NCBI RefSeq assembly: GCF_001685485.1
Contig: NZ_BDEL01000001.1
Coordinates: 4,241,802-4,305,801, forward strand
Direction: 5' to 3'
Length of the DNA: 64,000 nucleotides
Source of the DNA: Formosa haliotis
GTDB taxonomy: Bacteria; Bacteroidota; Bacteroidia; Flavobacteriales; Flavobacteriaceae
Both the position numbers and the translations under genes were made by a program. Below are positions 33,946 through 44,649 of this stretch, in pieces; within the stretch, counting starts at the first letter, position 1, and every line of letters starts with the position of its first letter. The notes below the pieces were generated by a model. The model saw nothing but the letters and a program-made list of their open reading frames with translations, was not told where the DNA came from and ran no database searches.

Positions 33946-36357
33946 TTATCTTAATTTGCTGTATTTACTAGGATTTGCTTCGTGCATGATTTGGTAAACC
34001 GTTTCAAAAATATCTTCTAAAGAAGGTTTAGAGAAATAATCGCCATCTGTACCATAGGCCGGACGGTGTGGTTTCGCAGTTAACGTTCTAGGCTTGCTAT
34101 CTAAATGTAAATAACCATCTTGGGTATTTAAAATTTCATTTAAAATATAAGCAGAAGCACCACCAGGTACGTCTTCATCTATAATTAATAGACGGTTGGT
34201 TTTGGCAACACTTTTAACGATATCGTGATTTATATCGAAAGGTAGAAGCGATTGTACATCTATAACTTCGGCATGAATATTAACTTCCATTAAATCTTTG
34301 GCAGCTTGCTCCACAATGCGTAAGGTTGACCCATAAGACACTAAGGTAATATCGTCTCCTTCGCGAAGTGTTTCGGTAACCCCAATTGGGGATTTAAATA
34401 AGCCAAAATTAGAAGGTTTTTTCTCTTTTAAACGATATCCGTTTAAACACTCTACAATTAAAGCAGGCTCATCAGATTCTAGAAGGGTATTATAGAATCC
34501 TGCAGCTTTGGTCATGTTTCTTGGTACTAATACATGAATCCCTCTAACCAAATTTATAATACCACCCATTTGCGATCCAGAATGCCAGATACCTTCTAAA
34601 CGGTGTCCACGTGTACGTATAATTAAGGGTGCTTTTTGGCGACCTTTGGTTCTGTACTGTAACGTTGCTAAGTCGTCGCTAATTATTTGTAACGCATACA
34701 TTAGATAGTCTAAATACTGAATCTCGGCAATAGGGCGAAGTCCGCGCATAGCCATACCAATACCTTGACCAAGAATAGTGGCTTCACGAATACCAACATC
34801 GGCGACTCTAAGTTCTCCGTATTTTTCTTGCATGCCTTCTAGTCCTTGATTTACATCTCCGATATTTCCAGAATCTTCACCAAAAATTAAAGCGTAAGGA
34901 TATTTGTTGAAAATGGCATCAAAATTATCTCTAATAATTAATCGGCCATCTACATTTTCTGCATCTTCGGTATAAATTGGTTTTACTTCGGCTATATATT
35001 TTACCGATTTGTTTCCTTCACTGTGTAAATGCGAACTGTATTGTGGTTGTACTTTTTCAAAATATTTATCTATCCATTGTAAAAGGCGGTCCTTTTCTGG
35101 AGTAGATTCGTCTATAATATAACGCAAGGTTTTACGCGCTGCGGTAATAACATCGCGTTTTATAGGTTCTTCAATCTTTTCAAGATCTTGAACAATTTTA
35201 TTAATAAAGACTTTGTTGGCACTGTTGTTGGCAACCTGTTTTAATAGGTTTAACACATCAGATTTGTCCTTGTTAATAGGGCCAACAAATTGAGCCCAAG
35301 ATACTTTTTTACCTTCTCGAACTTGCTTTTTTATACTCTTTTCTAATTCGGTTAAAGTTTCGTCATTAGATATTCCGTTGGCAATAATCCATTTTCTAAA
35401 TTTGGTATTACAATCGTTTTCTGTTTCCCAGGCCAAACGATCTGGATTCTTATAACGTTCATGCGACCCTGAAGTAGAATGACCTTGAGGTTGCGTTAAT
35501 TCGTCTACATGAATTAAAACAGGTACATGTTCTTCCCTGGCAATTCTTCCTGCTTCTTGATACGTTTCTATAAGCGTTGGATAATCCCAACCTTTAACGC
35601 GTAAAATTTCGTAACCTTTAGCATCTTCGGTACGTTGAAATCCTTTTAAAACTTCAGAAATATTTTCTTTAGTTGTTTGATGTTTAGCATGTACAGAAAT
35701 TCCATATTCGTCATCCCAAACACTAATCACCATTGGGACTTGTAATACCCCTGCTGCGTTTATGGTTTCAAAGAAGAGACCTTCGCTGGTACTAGCATTA
35801 CCTATGGTTCCCCAAGCGACTTCGTTCCCGTTTTCCGAAAAATTTGTGGTATTTATACCTTTAACATGACGGTATATTTTTGAAGCTTCTGCTAATCCTA
35901 ATAACCGAGGCATTTGCCCAGCAGTAGGAGAGATGTCTGAACTTGAATTTTTTTGTTTGGTTAAGTTTTTCCAATTCCCATTTTCGTCTAAACTATGTGT
36001 GGCAAAGTGTCCACCCATTTGTCTTCCTGCCGACATAGGTTCTAATTCTAAATCGGTATTAGCATAGAGTCCAGAAAAAAACTGTTCGATGGTAAGTTCG
36101 CCAATCGCCATCATGAACGTTTGATCGCGATAATAACCCGAACGGAAATCTCCGTTTTTAAAGGCTTTCGCCATGGCTAACTGAGGAACTTCTTTACCGC
36201 CTCCAAAAATTCCAAACTTAGCTTTTCCTGTTAATACTTCTCTTCGGCCAAGTAAACTACATTCTCTAGAGGTAACAGCTATTTTGTAATCATTTAAAAC
36301 TTCTGCCTTAAAATCTTCAAAAGAAAGTCCTGTCATTTTTTCGGGTTCTATTTGCAT
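33946..36357 (-). CDS. 2-oxoacid (branched-chain type) dehydrogenase E1, alpha-beta fusion
   Basis: The 803-residue thiamine diphosphate enzyme joins both E1 subunits. The alpha part (about 1-400) has the SAGRQMGGHFATH region and WGTIGNASTSEGLFFETINAAG near the cofactor site. The beta part (about 450-803) has LIFGEDSGNIGDVNQGLEGMQEKYG, GIREATILGQGIGMAMRGLRPIAEIQYLDYL and IDVQSLLPFD. It decarboxylates a 2-oxoacid and passes the acyl group to a lipoyl E2. The fused form is common in Bacteroidota and is usually annotated as 2-oxoisovalerate dehydrogenase. No E2 or E3 gene is in the window. Confidence 0.9.
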   Translation of the reverse strand: MQIEPEKMTGLSFEDFKAEVLNDYKIAVTSRECSLLGRREVLTGKAKFGIFGGGKEVPQLAMAKAFKNGDFRSGYYRDQTFMMAIGELTIEQFFSGLYANTDLELEPMSAGRQMGGHFATHSLDENGNWKNLTKQKNSSSDISPTAGQMPRLLGLAEASKIYRHVKGINTTNFSENGNEVAWGTIGNASTSEGLFFETINAAGVLQVPMVISVWDDEYGISVHAKHQTTKENISEVLKGFQRTEDAKGYEILRVKGWDYPTLIETYQEAGRIAREEHVPVLIHVDELTQPQGHSTSGSHERYKNPDRLAWETENDCNTKFRKWIIANGISNDETLTELEKSIKKQVREGKKVSWAQFVGPINKDKSDVLNLLKQVANNSANKVFINKIVQDLEKIEEPIKRDVITAARKTLRYIIDESTPEKDRLLQWIDKYFEKVQPQYSSHLHSEGNKSVKYIAEVKPIYTEDAENVDGRLIIRDNFDAIFNKYPYALIFGEDSGNIGDVNQGLEGMQEKYGELRVADVGIREATILGQGIGMAMRGLRPIAEIQYLDYLMYALQIISDDLATLQYRTKGRQKAPLIIRTRGHRLEGIWHSGSQMGGIINLVRGIHVLVPRNMTKAAGFYNTLLESDEPALIVECLNGYRLKEKKPSNFGLFKSPIGVTETLREGDDITLVSYGSTLRIVEQAAKDLMEVNIHAEVIDVQSLLPFDINHDIVKSVAKTNRLLIIDEDVPGGASAYILNEILNTQDGYLHLDSKPRTLTAKPHRPAYGTDGDYFSKPSLEDIFETVYQIMHEANPSKYSKLR

Positions 36358-36532
36358 GTTATTTTGGGATTGGAATTTGCAACAAATTTATGGAAATTAA
36401 ATGGTTATTACAATTCAAACACGTGTTTAACGATATATTATTTGTAGTAAACACTACGATTATAAATGTTTAAATATAGAATTGTTAGAATACTTAGCGT
36501 TTTCTGATAATTTATTAATGATAAATTAAAAA

Positions 36533-39363
36533 TTAATACCAACGGCGTTTAAATAATCCTAATAATGTTTTTGGAGAAAGGGTTACGATAAACCGTATTT
36601 TTTCGCTGTATTGCGATTGGGTAATTTCCCAACCCAAATTAGAATACACGGGGAAATATAATTCGAAATAATCGGTAATTAAATTGAGTCTAAACCCGGT
36701 ATCGTAAACAAATTTAGGTTCCGAGCCATGGTTTTTTACAAAACCAAGATCGGCATAAGCTTCAAGATATTTCCAAATGGTTGTTCCGCCGTTTAGCGTA
36801 GTAATCCACTGGTTTGCGAATGGGGTTTCTAATTTCGATTTAAATCCGCCTTCCGCGATAACTAATTCCTGACTCAATAAACCTGATTCTTCCGAGCGGC
36901 CTAAATAATTATAGTCGAACAGGTAATCGGTAGGGCGATCTAGAGCAAAACTAAAATAGTTAGAAGTTTCGTAGGTCTTGTTATAGAGGAAGGTTCCTGC
37001 GAAAAAACGCAGATTAAAATTTCTGTTATTTTCTGTGAGTTTTCTGTATTCAAAATTTACAGATAATTTTCCAAAGTCTTCAGATAATTGAAAATCGGTG
37101 AACCACGTAACATGGTTTTTTAAATTTGGATTGGTGTAGCCATATTTTATGTCGAAAACATTATAATTTGGCCTGTTTTCTGTATTGTAAATATTGTTAG
37201 GGTCGTCTTCTCTATGAATACTTACATACCTTAAGTTTATGTATTTGTTTTTGTTATTTCGAAAATCGTTTTTATCTCTAAATCTAAATTGCACATACGG
37301 TGTAAAAGAGGTGTAGGAGAGGTCTGGTGCGTAATTAGAATATTCACCTGCAAACCCATAACGGATATAATACAAATTCTGTTCTTCTAAACGATGTACA
37401 TAGCTCAAGCTTACATTCCCGATTAATTGTTTACTTTTTATCGCATATCGAGGCCTAACACTATAAAGAAATGCTTTTGGTAGGGCCGTTTTGTTGTACA
37501 AACGAACACCAGGAGCAAACCCGTCGTAATAATTATACGTAAAATCGGGCATAAAAATACCTGGTTGTAATAAGGGTCTTCTATATCTTTAAATAAGCGG
37601 AATTGCAGTGGTTTGTTGTTAAAAACAAAGCCTTTTAACGATTTCCAATCGTCTCTTAAATTAAACTCAGGAATGACCATGTCGTAATTTAAAACCAATT
37701 TATCTATGCTGTCTTTAGGTATCGTAACCGTTTCGGTATCTTTAATATTGTTAATCCAAGTTTTGTAAACTACACTATCATTTTGTAACCCGAAAAGCGA
37801 AATAGGCATGCTATTTTGTCTTTTGTTTTTAATAGTAACTTCTAAAGAATCACCCAAGACTTTGTAGTCTTTAATTTTAAAATCAATTTTATTACGTGTG
37901 GCTACATATTCGTTAAAAAACCAATCGACATCTTTATTGGTGTTGCATCGTAAAAGCGTTTCAAAATCTTTGGTAGATGTTGGTTTTTGCTTGTATAACG
38001 ACATATAGCTATCTATCGTTTCCTGAATAATATCGTGGTTTAAATAATCTTCTAAATATTTTAAACCCACTCCAGCCTTATATTTATTTGCAATATTGGC
38101 ATTAAATTTAAGCAGCGAATCTTTAGGCATGGTTAGAGGCTGATCTAGATTAGAGCGTGCCATATGCATGTACAAAAAGTTATACTGATTATTAAATTGA
38201 AGCTGTGTGGCATGGAACGAACGAATTCCCCAAATGTTAGAAAGTGTACCAAAAAGTTTCATGTTTGGGTAGTGCTCATCTACATATTTCATTAAATAAT
38301 ACACTTGTAAACCATCATTTAACCAATAGTCTTCTCTTGGATTTATTAAAATCATATTTTCAAAATAATTATTCAAAGCTGTTTTTATAAGCTTTAATTC
38401 ATATTGAAAATGATTTGGAAACGGACGTATAAAATTAGGTAATTGGTTTAAACCATAAATAGGGTTTTTCTTATAATCAATCTCAGAAAGTAATAATTTT
38501 GATTGCGGATAGGATCCGAAATTTTCGGCAATAAACGTGATAATTTTATCTGTAATAAGAATTTTAAGGAGACCGTTTATATTCTCGTCATGTATGTTTG
38601 AAACTATAGAAAAAGCGTCGTTTCCAATCGTTTCAAAATTGGATACTTTTTTCAGAAATAATTTAGAATCTACACTGTTTCTGCCCGATAAAGTAACTAT
38701 AGTATTACCTTTATTATTAGTAGTTTGTAGGGTTTCTAATTCCGATGTTAATGTATAGTAGCTAGGATATTCAATCTCTAAATTTAAATCGGATGCCGGG
38801 ATATATAAATCGTCTAAATCTTTATTGCTATAATAATGCCACGTTCCATCGTATACAGCAGGTGTCATATACCAATATCGTAAATTAAAATCGTTATCGT
38901 TAGTCCAGCCATAACGCGTAAAGTTATCGTTAGGCACTTGTACGATATATTGAAGTTTTATGGTGTACGTTTCTCTGCCTTTTAATGGTGATGGAAGATT
39001 TATTTTTAGTACATCGGGATGTGATTTTAAATGATTAAAATCGAGGTCTACGGCGTTTTGGGTCACACTGGTAATAGCCGTATATCCGCGATCTTTATTT
39101 TTGGCAAAATGAAAATTTGTTTTGTATTCTTCAGCAAAACGTTTTGCCAAAGGAGTGGTTTTTGTAGAGTAACTATTCGCCCAATCGTTTAAATATATGG
39201 CTTGTAAAGTATCTTGAGTTGTGTTTTTATACTGAATTGTTTGAGAAATGCGGATTTGTTTTGTAGACACATCGAATGTTGCTTTTAAGTCGATTTTATT
39301 CTGACTAAAAGCAACCGTGGTTGTAAAAAGAAAAAGGACATAGCAAAGATTTGATAATTTCAA
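36533..39363 (-). pseudogene. M1-like (gluzincin-fold) outer-membrane protein, frameshifted and lacking the zinc motif
   Basis: The first 600 or so residues start with a signal peptide (MKLSNLCYVLFLFTTTVAFSQ) and then resemble M1 aminopeptidases: an N-terminal beta domain, then LNQLPNFIRPF and EDYWLNDGLQVYYLMKYVDEHYP. The HExxH zinc motif expected before the WLNDGL segment is absent. The reading frame breaks in a run of five A at 37553-37557 (plus strand). Adding one base joins DPYYNQVF to MPDFTYNYYDGFAPGVRLYN and restores a protein of about 940 residues. The C-terminal 340 residues have alternating strands (YVHRLEEQNLYYIRYGF, FTPYVQFRFRDK, LRFFAGTFLYNKTY) ending in FKRRWY, consistent with an outer-membrane barrel. 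Confidence 0.75.
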
Positions 39364-39407
39364 TTTACCTTTTCTAATTTTGAATTCTACAATTTTTTTT
39401 ATCTATC

Positions 39408-39460
39408 ACAGTATCATTTTATGACGTCATAATTGATTGTTTTCAATAAAATGATACTGT
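39408..39460. repeat. 15-base inverted repeat enclosing a CRE-like palindrome
   Basis: ACAGTATCATTTTAT (39408-39422) is a perfect inverted match of ATAAAATGATACTGT (39446-39460). The loop begins with the perfect palindrome ATGACGTCAT (39421-39430, sharing the last two arm bases). It lies 45 bases upstream of the M1-like gene and 44 bases downstream of the LOG gene. No T run follows on either strand, so it is not a typical terminator. Confidence 0.7.
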
Positions 39461-39503
39461 TTGAAAGATATATTTTTAAAGGAGGTTTATGTAGTTAATT
39501 ATG

Positions 39504-40193
39504 TTAAAAATTCAGGCTAAAATTGGATTCGTTGTAAAACTGATTTAAAATTTCAACCACTTCATCTTCAGTATCTACAAGGTGAATTAGATCTAAGTCT
39601 TTCGGACTAATGTTTCCGTGTTTTGCTAACATGGTCGATTTAATCCATTCGAATAATCCTTCCCAGAATTCTTTTCCGACTAGAATGATTGGAAATTGTT
39701 CAATTTTTCCTGTTTGAATTAGGGTGATCGATTCGAATAATTCATCTAAAGTTCCAAAACCTCCTGGCAGAACTACAAAACCTTGCGAGTATTTTACAAA
39801 CATTAATTTTCTAACAAAAAAGTAATCGAAATCTAAACTTTTGTCCGGATCGATATACGGATTGTCGTGTTGCTCGAAAGGCAAATCGATATTTAAACCT
39901 ACCGATGTTCCGCCACCTAAATGGGCCCCTTTATTTCCAGCTTCCATAATTCCTGGACCACCGCCAGTAATTACGCCATAACCTTCGTCTACAATTTTTT
40001 TAGCGACACGTTCTCCTAATTGATAGTATTTGTCTTCTGGTTTTGTTCTTGCCGATCCGAAAATAGATACACAAGGGCCTATGGCACTCATTTTTTCAAA
40101 ACCATTTACAAACTCGCCCATGATTTTAAAAATTGCCCAAGAATCGTTTGTTTTTATTTCATTCCAACCTTTTGGATGTTGTTCTTTTTTCAT
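39504..40193 (-). CDS. LOG family protein (TIGR00730; cytokinin-riboside-monophosphate phosphoribohydrolase type)
   Basis: The 229-residue protein has the Rossmann-like LOG fold with GGGPGIMEAGNKGAHLGGG and the signature VVLPGGFGTLDELFESITLIQTGK. Family members cleave nucleoside monophosphates to free base and ribose-5-phosphate, although many bacterial members have not been assigned a substrate. It begins 20 bases after the end of uvrA on the same strand, so the two are probably co-transcribed. Confidence 0.92.
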   Translation of the reverse strand: MKKEQHPKGWNEIKTNDSWAIFKIMGEFVNGFEKMSAIGPCVSIFGSARTKPEDKYYQLGERVAKKIVDEGYGVITGGGPGIMEAGNKGAHLGGGTSVGLNIDLPFEQHDNPYIDPDKSLDFDYFFVRKLMFVKYSQGFVVLPGGFGTLDELFESITLIQTGKIEQFPIILVGKEFWEGLFEWIKSTMLAKHGNISPKDLDLIHLVDTEDEVVEILNQFYNESNFSLNF

Positions 40194-40213
40194 AATATTT
40201 TAATCTTCTATTG

Positions 40214-43045
40214 CTAATGTAATTCTTTTCTAAGGAATTTTGCAGTGTAACTCTTTTTGTGTTTTGCCACCTCTTCTGGTGTGCCTTCGGCGATAACTTT
40301 TCCGCCGCCTTTTCCGCCTTCGTAACCAATATCTATAATATGATCAACGGTTTTTATAACATCTAAATTATGTTCTATAATTAATACTGTATTTCCTTTA
40401 TTTGCGAGTTTGTTAAGGACTAGCATAAGCACCCGAATGTCTTCAAAATGTAGTCCAGTAGTGGGCTCATCTAAAATGTAAAATGTATTTCCGGTATCCC
40501 GCTTGCTTAATTCTGTTGCTAATTTTATACGTTGTGCTTCCCCTCCAGAAAGTGTAGTACTTTGTTGCCCAAGGGTGATATATCCCAGTCCAACATCTTG
40601 GATGGTTTTTACTTTTTTATGAATTTTAGGAATGTTTTCGAAAAAGGGTACAGCTTCGTTAATTGTCATATTTAGCACATCGCTAATCGATTTTCCTTTG
40701 TATCTAATTTCTAAGGTTTCTCTGTTAAAACGTTTTCCTTGGCAGGTTTCACATTCTACGTAAACATCGGGTAAAAAGTTCATTTCTATAACGCGCAAAC
40801 CACCACCTTGGCAAGTTTCGCATCGCCCGCCTTTTACATTAAAACTAAAACGTCCAGGTTTATATCCACGAATCATAGCCTCCGGAATTTTAGCAAATAA
40901 GCTTCTAATTTCTCCAAAAACACCGGTATAAGTTGCAGGATTACTTCGAGGTGTTCTCCCAATAGGCGATTGGTTAATATCGATAACTTTATCTAGATGT
41001 TCTAAACCTTTAATGCTTTTGTAAGGCATTGGTTTTTTTACACCATTAAAGTAATACGCATTTAAAATAGGGTATAGGGTTTCGTTAATTAAGGTCGATT
41101 TTCCACTTCCTGAAACACCCGTAACGCCTATCATTTTTCCTAACGGAAACGAAACACTTACATTTTTTAAGTTATTTCCTGTACAGCCTTTTAAGGTAAG
41201 CGTATGGCCATTTCCTTCACGTCGTATTTTAGGAACTTCAATTTCTTTAGTTCCGTTTAAATAATCGGCAGTTAAGGTATGTTGTTTTAGTAATTGTGCT
41301 GGTGTGCCTTCACTAATAATCTCGCCACCATAACGTCCTGCTTTGGGGCCAATATCGATAACATAGTCGGCACGTTCTATCATATCTTTATCGTGTTCTA
41401 CCACAATAACGGAGTTTCCTACATCGCGTAAAGAAATTAAAGAATTGATGAGTTTTTCGTTATCGCGTTGGTGTAAGCCAATGCTAGGTTCGTCTAAAAT
41501 ATAAAGTACACCCACCAATTGCGAGCCAATTTGTGTGGCCAAACGGATACGCTGTGCTTCTCCTCCCGAAAGTGATTTTGAACCTCGGTTTAATGATAAA
41601 TAGTCTAGGCCAACATCTAATAAAAATTGAAGTCTTGTTGTGATTTCTTTTATGATTTCTTCTCCAATTTGAAGTTGTTTAGACGATAAATGGGCATTTA
41701 AATCTTTAAACCAAACCGATAAATCACTAATATCTTTATTCGCTAATTCGGCAATATTTAGGTTGTTTACCTTAAAGTATAACGATTCTTTTCGAAGACG
41801 CGTCCCTTCGCAAAGGTCGCAATCTACTTTATCCATATAATCTTTAGCCCAACGTTTTAATGATGTAGATTGTGCATTTTGGTACTGACTTTCAATAAAA
41901 TTTGCCACACCTTCAAAATCAATTTTAAAATCGCGGGTAATGCCTAAGGTTTTACTTTCAACAGAAAACTTTTCTTTGCCGCCGTATAAAATCATCTTTT
42001 TAGCTTCCTCGGGTATGTCTTTATAGGCATCGGTTAAATTAAAATCGAAGCGTTGCGCGATAAGCTGTAATTGTTTAAAAATCCAGCTATTTTTTTCAGG
42101 TCCGTGCGGAACTAAAGCCCCTGCTTTAATAGATAAACTCGGGTCTGGAATTATTTTGGTTTCGTTAACCTGATACAATTTTCCTATACCATTACATTTA
42201 GGGCAAGCACCTTTGGGCGAATTGAAAGAAAAATTATTAGGTTCTGGATTAGGGTAAGAAACTCCCGAAGACGGACACATTAATAAACGGCTAAAATAGC
42301 GTGCTTCTTGAGTGTCTTGATCGATAACCATAAGGACATCATCGCCATGATACATGGCCGTGTTTATGGTTTCGGTTAAGCGTTTATCGTTGTCGGCCGT
42401 GTTATCAATTTTTAAACGATCGATAACAATTTCTATATCGTGCACTTTGTAGCGATCTAATTTCATGCCTTTTATCAAGTCACGAATTTCGCCATCGGTT
42501 CTAACTTTTACAAAACCTTGTTTGGCTATTTGTTCGAATAATTCGCGGTAATGTCCTTTTCGCGATCGAATTACGGGAGCTAATATGTTAATACGCTTTC
42601 CGTGATAGTCTTCAATAATTAAATTCTTAATTTGCTCGTCGCTATAGCTTACCATTTTTTCTCCGGTATTATAGCTAAAGGCATCACTGGCTCTGGCGTA
42701 TAATAAACGTAAGAAATCGTATATTTCTGTGATAGTTCCTACTGTAGACCTCGGCGATTTGCTTGTTGTTTTTTGTTCTATTGCAATTACAGGAGATAAA
42801 CCATCAATTTTATCTACATCCGGACGCTCTAAACCGCCTAGAAACTGTCGGGCATAAGCCGAAAAGGTTTCTATATAACGGCGCTGACCTTCGGCATAAA
42901 TGGTGTCGAAAGCTAACGATGATTTTCCACTTCCAGATAAACCAGTAATCACTACTAATTTGTCTCGAGGTATGGAAACGTCTATATTTTTTAAGTTGTG
43001 CACACGGGCACCTTTAACTTCAATGTATTCTTCGAAATTGCTCAT
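40214..43045 (-). CDS. uvrA: Excinuclease ABC subunit A (UvrA)
   Basis: The 943-residue damage-recognition ATPase of nucleotide excision repair has two ABC modules. Walker A motifs are [14 protein letters not shown] and [17 protein letters not shown] signatures are [13 protein letters not shown] and [13 protein letters not shown]. The zinc-binding cysteine pairs include [16 protein letters not shown], and CETCQGGG with CETCQGKR. I use the ATG at 43045 ([18 protein letters not shown]); a TTG further upstream adds only six residues. A TATCTTTG box lies 16 bases upstream of this ATG. Confidence 0.97.
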   Translation of the reverse strand: MSNFEEYIEVKGARVHNLKNIDVSIPRDKLVVITGLSGSGKSSLAFDTIYAEGQRRYIETFSAYARQFLGGLERPDVDKIDGLSPVIAIEQKTTSKSPRSTVGTITEIYDFLRLLYARASDAFSYNTGEKMVSYSDEQIKNLIIEDYHGKRINILAPVIRSRKGHYRELFEQIAKQGFVKVRTDGEIRDLIKGMKLDRYKVHDIEIVIDRLKIDNTADNDKRLTETINTAMYHGDDVLMVIDQDTQEARYFSRLLMCPSSGVSYPNPEPNNFSFNSPKGACPKCNGIGKLYQVNETKIIPDPSLSIKAGALVPHGPEKNSWIFKQLQLIAQRFDFNLTDAYKDIPEEAKKMILYGGKEKFSVESKTLGITRDFKIDFEGVANFIESQYQNAQSTSLKRWAKDYMDKVDCDLCEGTRLRKESLYFKVNNLNIAELANKDISDLSVWFKDLNAHLSSKQLQIGEEIIKEITTRLQFLLDVGLDYLSLNRGSKSLSGGEAQRIRLATQIGSQLVGVLYILDEPSIGLHQRDNEKLINSLISLRDVGNSVIVVEHDKDMIERADYVIDIGPKAGRYGGEIISEGTPAQLLKQHTLTADYLNGTKEIEVPKIRREGNGHTLTLKGCTGNNLKNVSVSFPLGKMIGVTGVSGSGKSTLINETLYPILNAYYFNGVKKPMPYKSIKGLEHLDKVIDINQSPIGRTPRSNPATYTGVFGEIRSLFAKIPEAMIRGYKPGRFSFNVKGGRCETCQGGGLRVIEMNFLPDVYVECETCQGKRFNRETLEIRYKGKSISDVLNMTINEAVPFFENIPKIHKKVKTIQDVGLGYITLGQQSTTLSGGEAQRIKLATELSKRDTGNTFYILDEPTTGLHFEDIRVLMLVLNKLANKGNTVLIIEHNLDVIKTVDHIIDIGYEGGKGGGKVIAEGTPEEVAKHKKSYTAKFLRKELH

Positions 43046-43060
43046 AGAAATGCAAAGCCT

Positions 43061-43068
43061 CAAAGATA
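43061..43068 (-). promoter_or_regulatory. Candidate -7 box of uvrA
   Basis: TATCTTTG on the minus strand matches TAnnTTTG. It predicts a leader of only about 10 bases before the ATG at 43045, which supports that start codon. Confidence 0.45.
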
Positions 43069-43179
43069 CAGTTTTTAAGGCGAAAAAGGAAGTGAGAGTA
43101 GTCTTAGTAAATTGTTAAAAAAGACTAAAAATAAGGAGTAGACGAAGACATTAAAAGATGTGAATATTAGTAAATAAAA

Positions 43180-43308
43180 AGGCTTTCTAAAAAGTTTTAA
43201 AGTTCATCATTCTGAATTTTTTTTCAGAATCTCATCCCGTTGATAACCAATTGTATGAGATCCTGAATGGAGTTCAGGTAGGCGAAAATTCAACTTTTAA
43301 GAAAGCCT
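43180..43308. repeat. 129-base intergenic palindromic element A (also terminator of the OmpA-family gene)
   Basis: The ends are inverted repeats: AGGCTTTCTAAAAAGTTT (43180-43197) and CAACTTTTAAGAAAGCCT (43291-43308), 16 of 18 matching. Inside are hairpins ATTCTGAA/TTCAGAAT (43209-43230), ATCTCAT/ATGAGAT (43229-43261) and CCTGAA/TTCAGG, plus TTGATAACCAATT. On the minus strand it ends in GAAAGCC plus a T run, suiting termination of the OmpA-family gene. Its interior is shared with the element at 49992-50083. Its ends resemble those of the IS1182 element. Confidence 0.65.
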
Positions 43309-43331
43309 CTTAAATTTTATTCTATATTTTT

Positions 43332-44537
43332 TTATTTACTTGTAACTTTTAAAGCAATTCTTCGGTTTTGTGCACGACCTTCTTCGGTATCGTTAGAGGC
43401 CACAGGATGTTGTTCTCCGTATCCTTCAGCAGATAAACGATTTGCGTCAATTCCCATAGCAATCATTTCTTTCATCACATTCATAGCACGATCTCCAGAT
43501 AATTTTAAGTTTGCATTGCTGTCTCCTGTATTATCGGTATAACCACCAATTTTAACACTCACATTTGGATATGCTTTTAAAATTTCGACTAAATTTCTAA
43601 GCTGAGCTTGAGACTCCGGCAATAATTCGGCAGACCCCGTTGCAAATAATAATCGGTCGAAATCGTACCAAACGCCTGTTTCTATGTCATGGTCTGGGTT
43701 GGCTAACCACGCACTTAATTTACTTTCTAATCCCGTTTTAGAGGCATTTAAATCGACCCCATTTGGAAGTGTAAAAATGGCATCTGTACTTTCTACTACA
43801 GGCTCTTCAATAATAACCTCTTCATCAATAACTACTGGAGTTTCGTCTTGCACCATAGGGGTGCTAGGTTCGCTTTCGCAATTTCTTAATAAATAAAATA
43901 GTAGTAAAGCTGCGATTGCAATTAGTAATGGTAATATCCATTTGTTTTTAGGCTTCGTAGGCTCTGTATTTACCTCTCTAATTTTTTCTTTTACTTCTTC
44001 TCTTAATTTAGTGCCTTCACCTAATAAAGCATTTAAACCTGTTGGTGCCGCTTTTAAAATATCGTCTTTTTCTGCAAGTAAGGATTTTATTAAACTACTC
44101 GCACTAAACCCCGATTTTCTTAAATAACCTAAAATCATGGGTGCAGCCATCATCATTAGTCTGGAAATGGATGATTTTTTTACGCCAGAATGCATTCCTA
44201 ATAAATCGAAAAGTCCAGATTGTTTATTTCCGAATAATAAATTTAACAAGCTCGCGCCAGAATCTATAGTAAATTTATTCCCAGAATTTGTAAGTAAAGA
44301 TGGTAAATTAGACAGCACATTAGAGGCGTCTAAGTCCTTGTGGTTAACAAGTCCCATGATGCTATCCATTACATTAGCATTGTTAGCATTATTTAAAAGA
44401 CCAGAAAGTAGAGTTGGGATAGCACTAGAAAATGCCTTCGAAATTCCAGATTCCGATTCTCCTAGAATATTTGCTGCTTGTGAGACTAAATCAGGTGTAA
44501 TGTAGTTGTTTAGTGATTTTAATAGATTGGTTTCCAT
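43332..44537 (-). CDS. OmpA family protein with N-terminal DUF937 domain
   Basis: The 401-residue protein has no signal peptide. Residues 1-180 form a DUF937/YidB-like helical domain (FSSAIPTLLSGLLNNAN, IMGLVNHKDLDASN, MMMAAPMILGYLRKSGFSAS). A single transmembrane helix follows (KWILPLLIAIAALLLFYLL, about 203-221) and then an acidic Pro/Val/Glu linker. The C-terminal OmpA peptidoglycan-binding domain (about 285-401) has LLFATGSAELLPESQAQL, IGGYTDNTGDSNANLKLSGDRA and NRRIALKV. The topology suggests a cytoplasmic DUF937 domain with the OmpA domain in the periplasm. The function is unknown. It is divergent from the next gene. Confidence 0.88.
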   Translation of the reverse strand: METNLLKSLNNYITPDLVSQAANILGESESGISKAFSSAIPTLLSGLLNNANNANVMDSIMGLVNHKDLDASNVLSNLPSLLTNSGNKFTIDSGASLLNLLFGNKQSGLFDLLGMHSGVKKSSISRLMMMAAPMILGYLRKSGFSASSLIKSLLAEKDDILKAAPTGLNALLGEGTKLREEVKEKIREVNTEPTKPKNKWILPLLIAIAALLLFYLLRNCESEPSTPMVQDETPVVIDEEVIIEEPVVESTDAIFTLPNGVDLNASKTGLESKLSAWLANPDHDIETGVWYDFDRLLFATGSAELLPESQAQLRNLVEILKAYPNVSVKIGGYTDNTGDSNANLKLSGDRAMNVMKEMIAMGIDANRLSAEGYGEQHPVASNDTEEGRAQNRRIALKVTSK

Positions 44538-44649
44538 GTTATTAAAGTTAGTTGATTATTCTCAAATTTAATGAATTAATTCAATTGAAACTCATTTTGA
44601 TTGTTATTATTTATGAATACTTTTACTGCTTATCTAGTAAAATAAAATT

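Noticed and set aside
39421..39430. ATGACGTCAT as a CREB-type binding site
   Set aside because: That motif is eukaryotic; here it is only noted as a palindrome.
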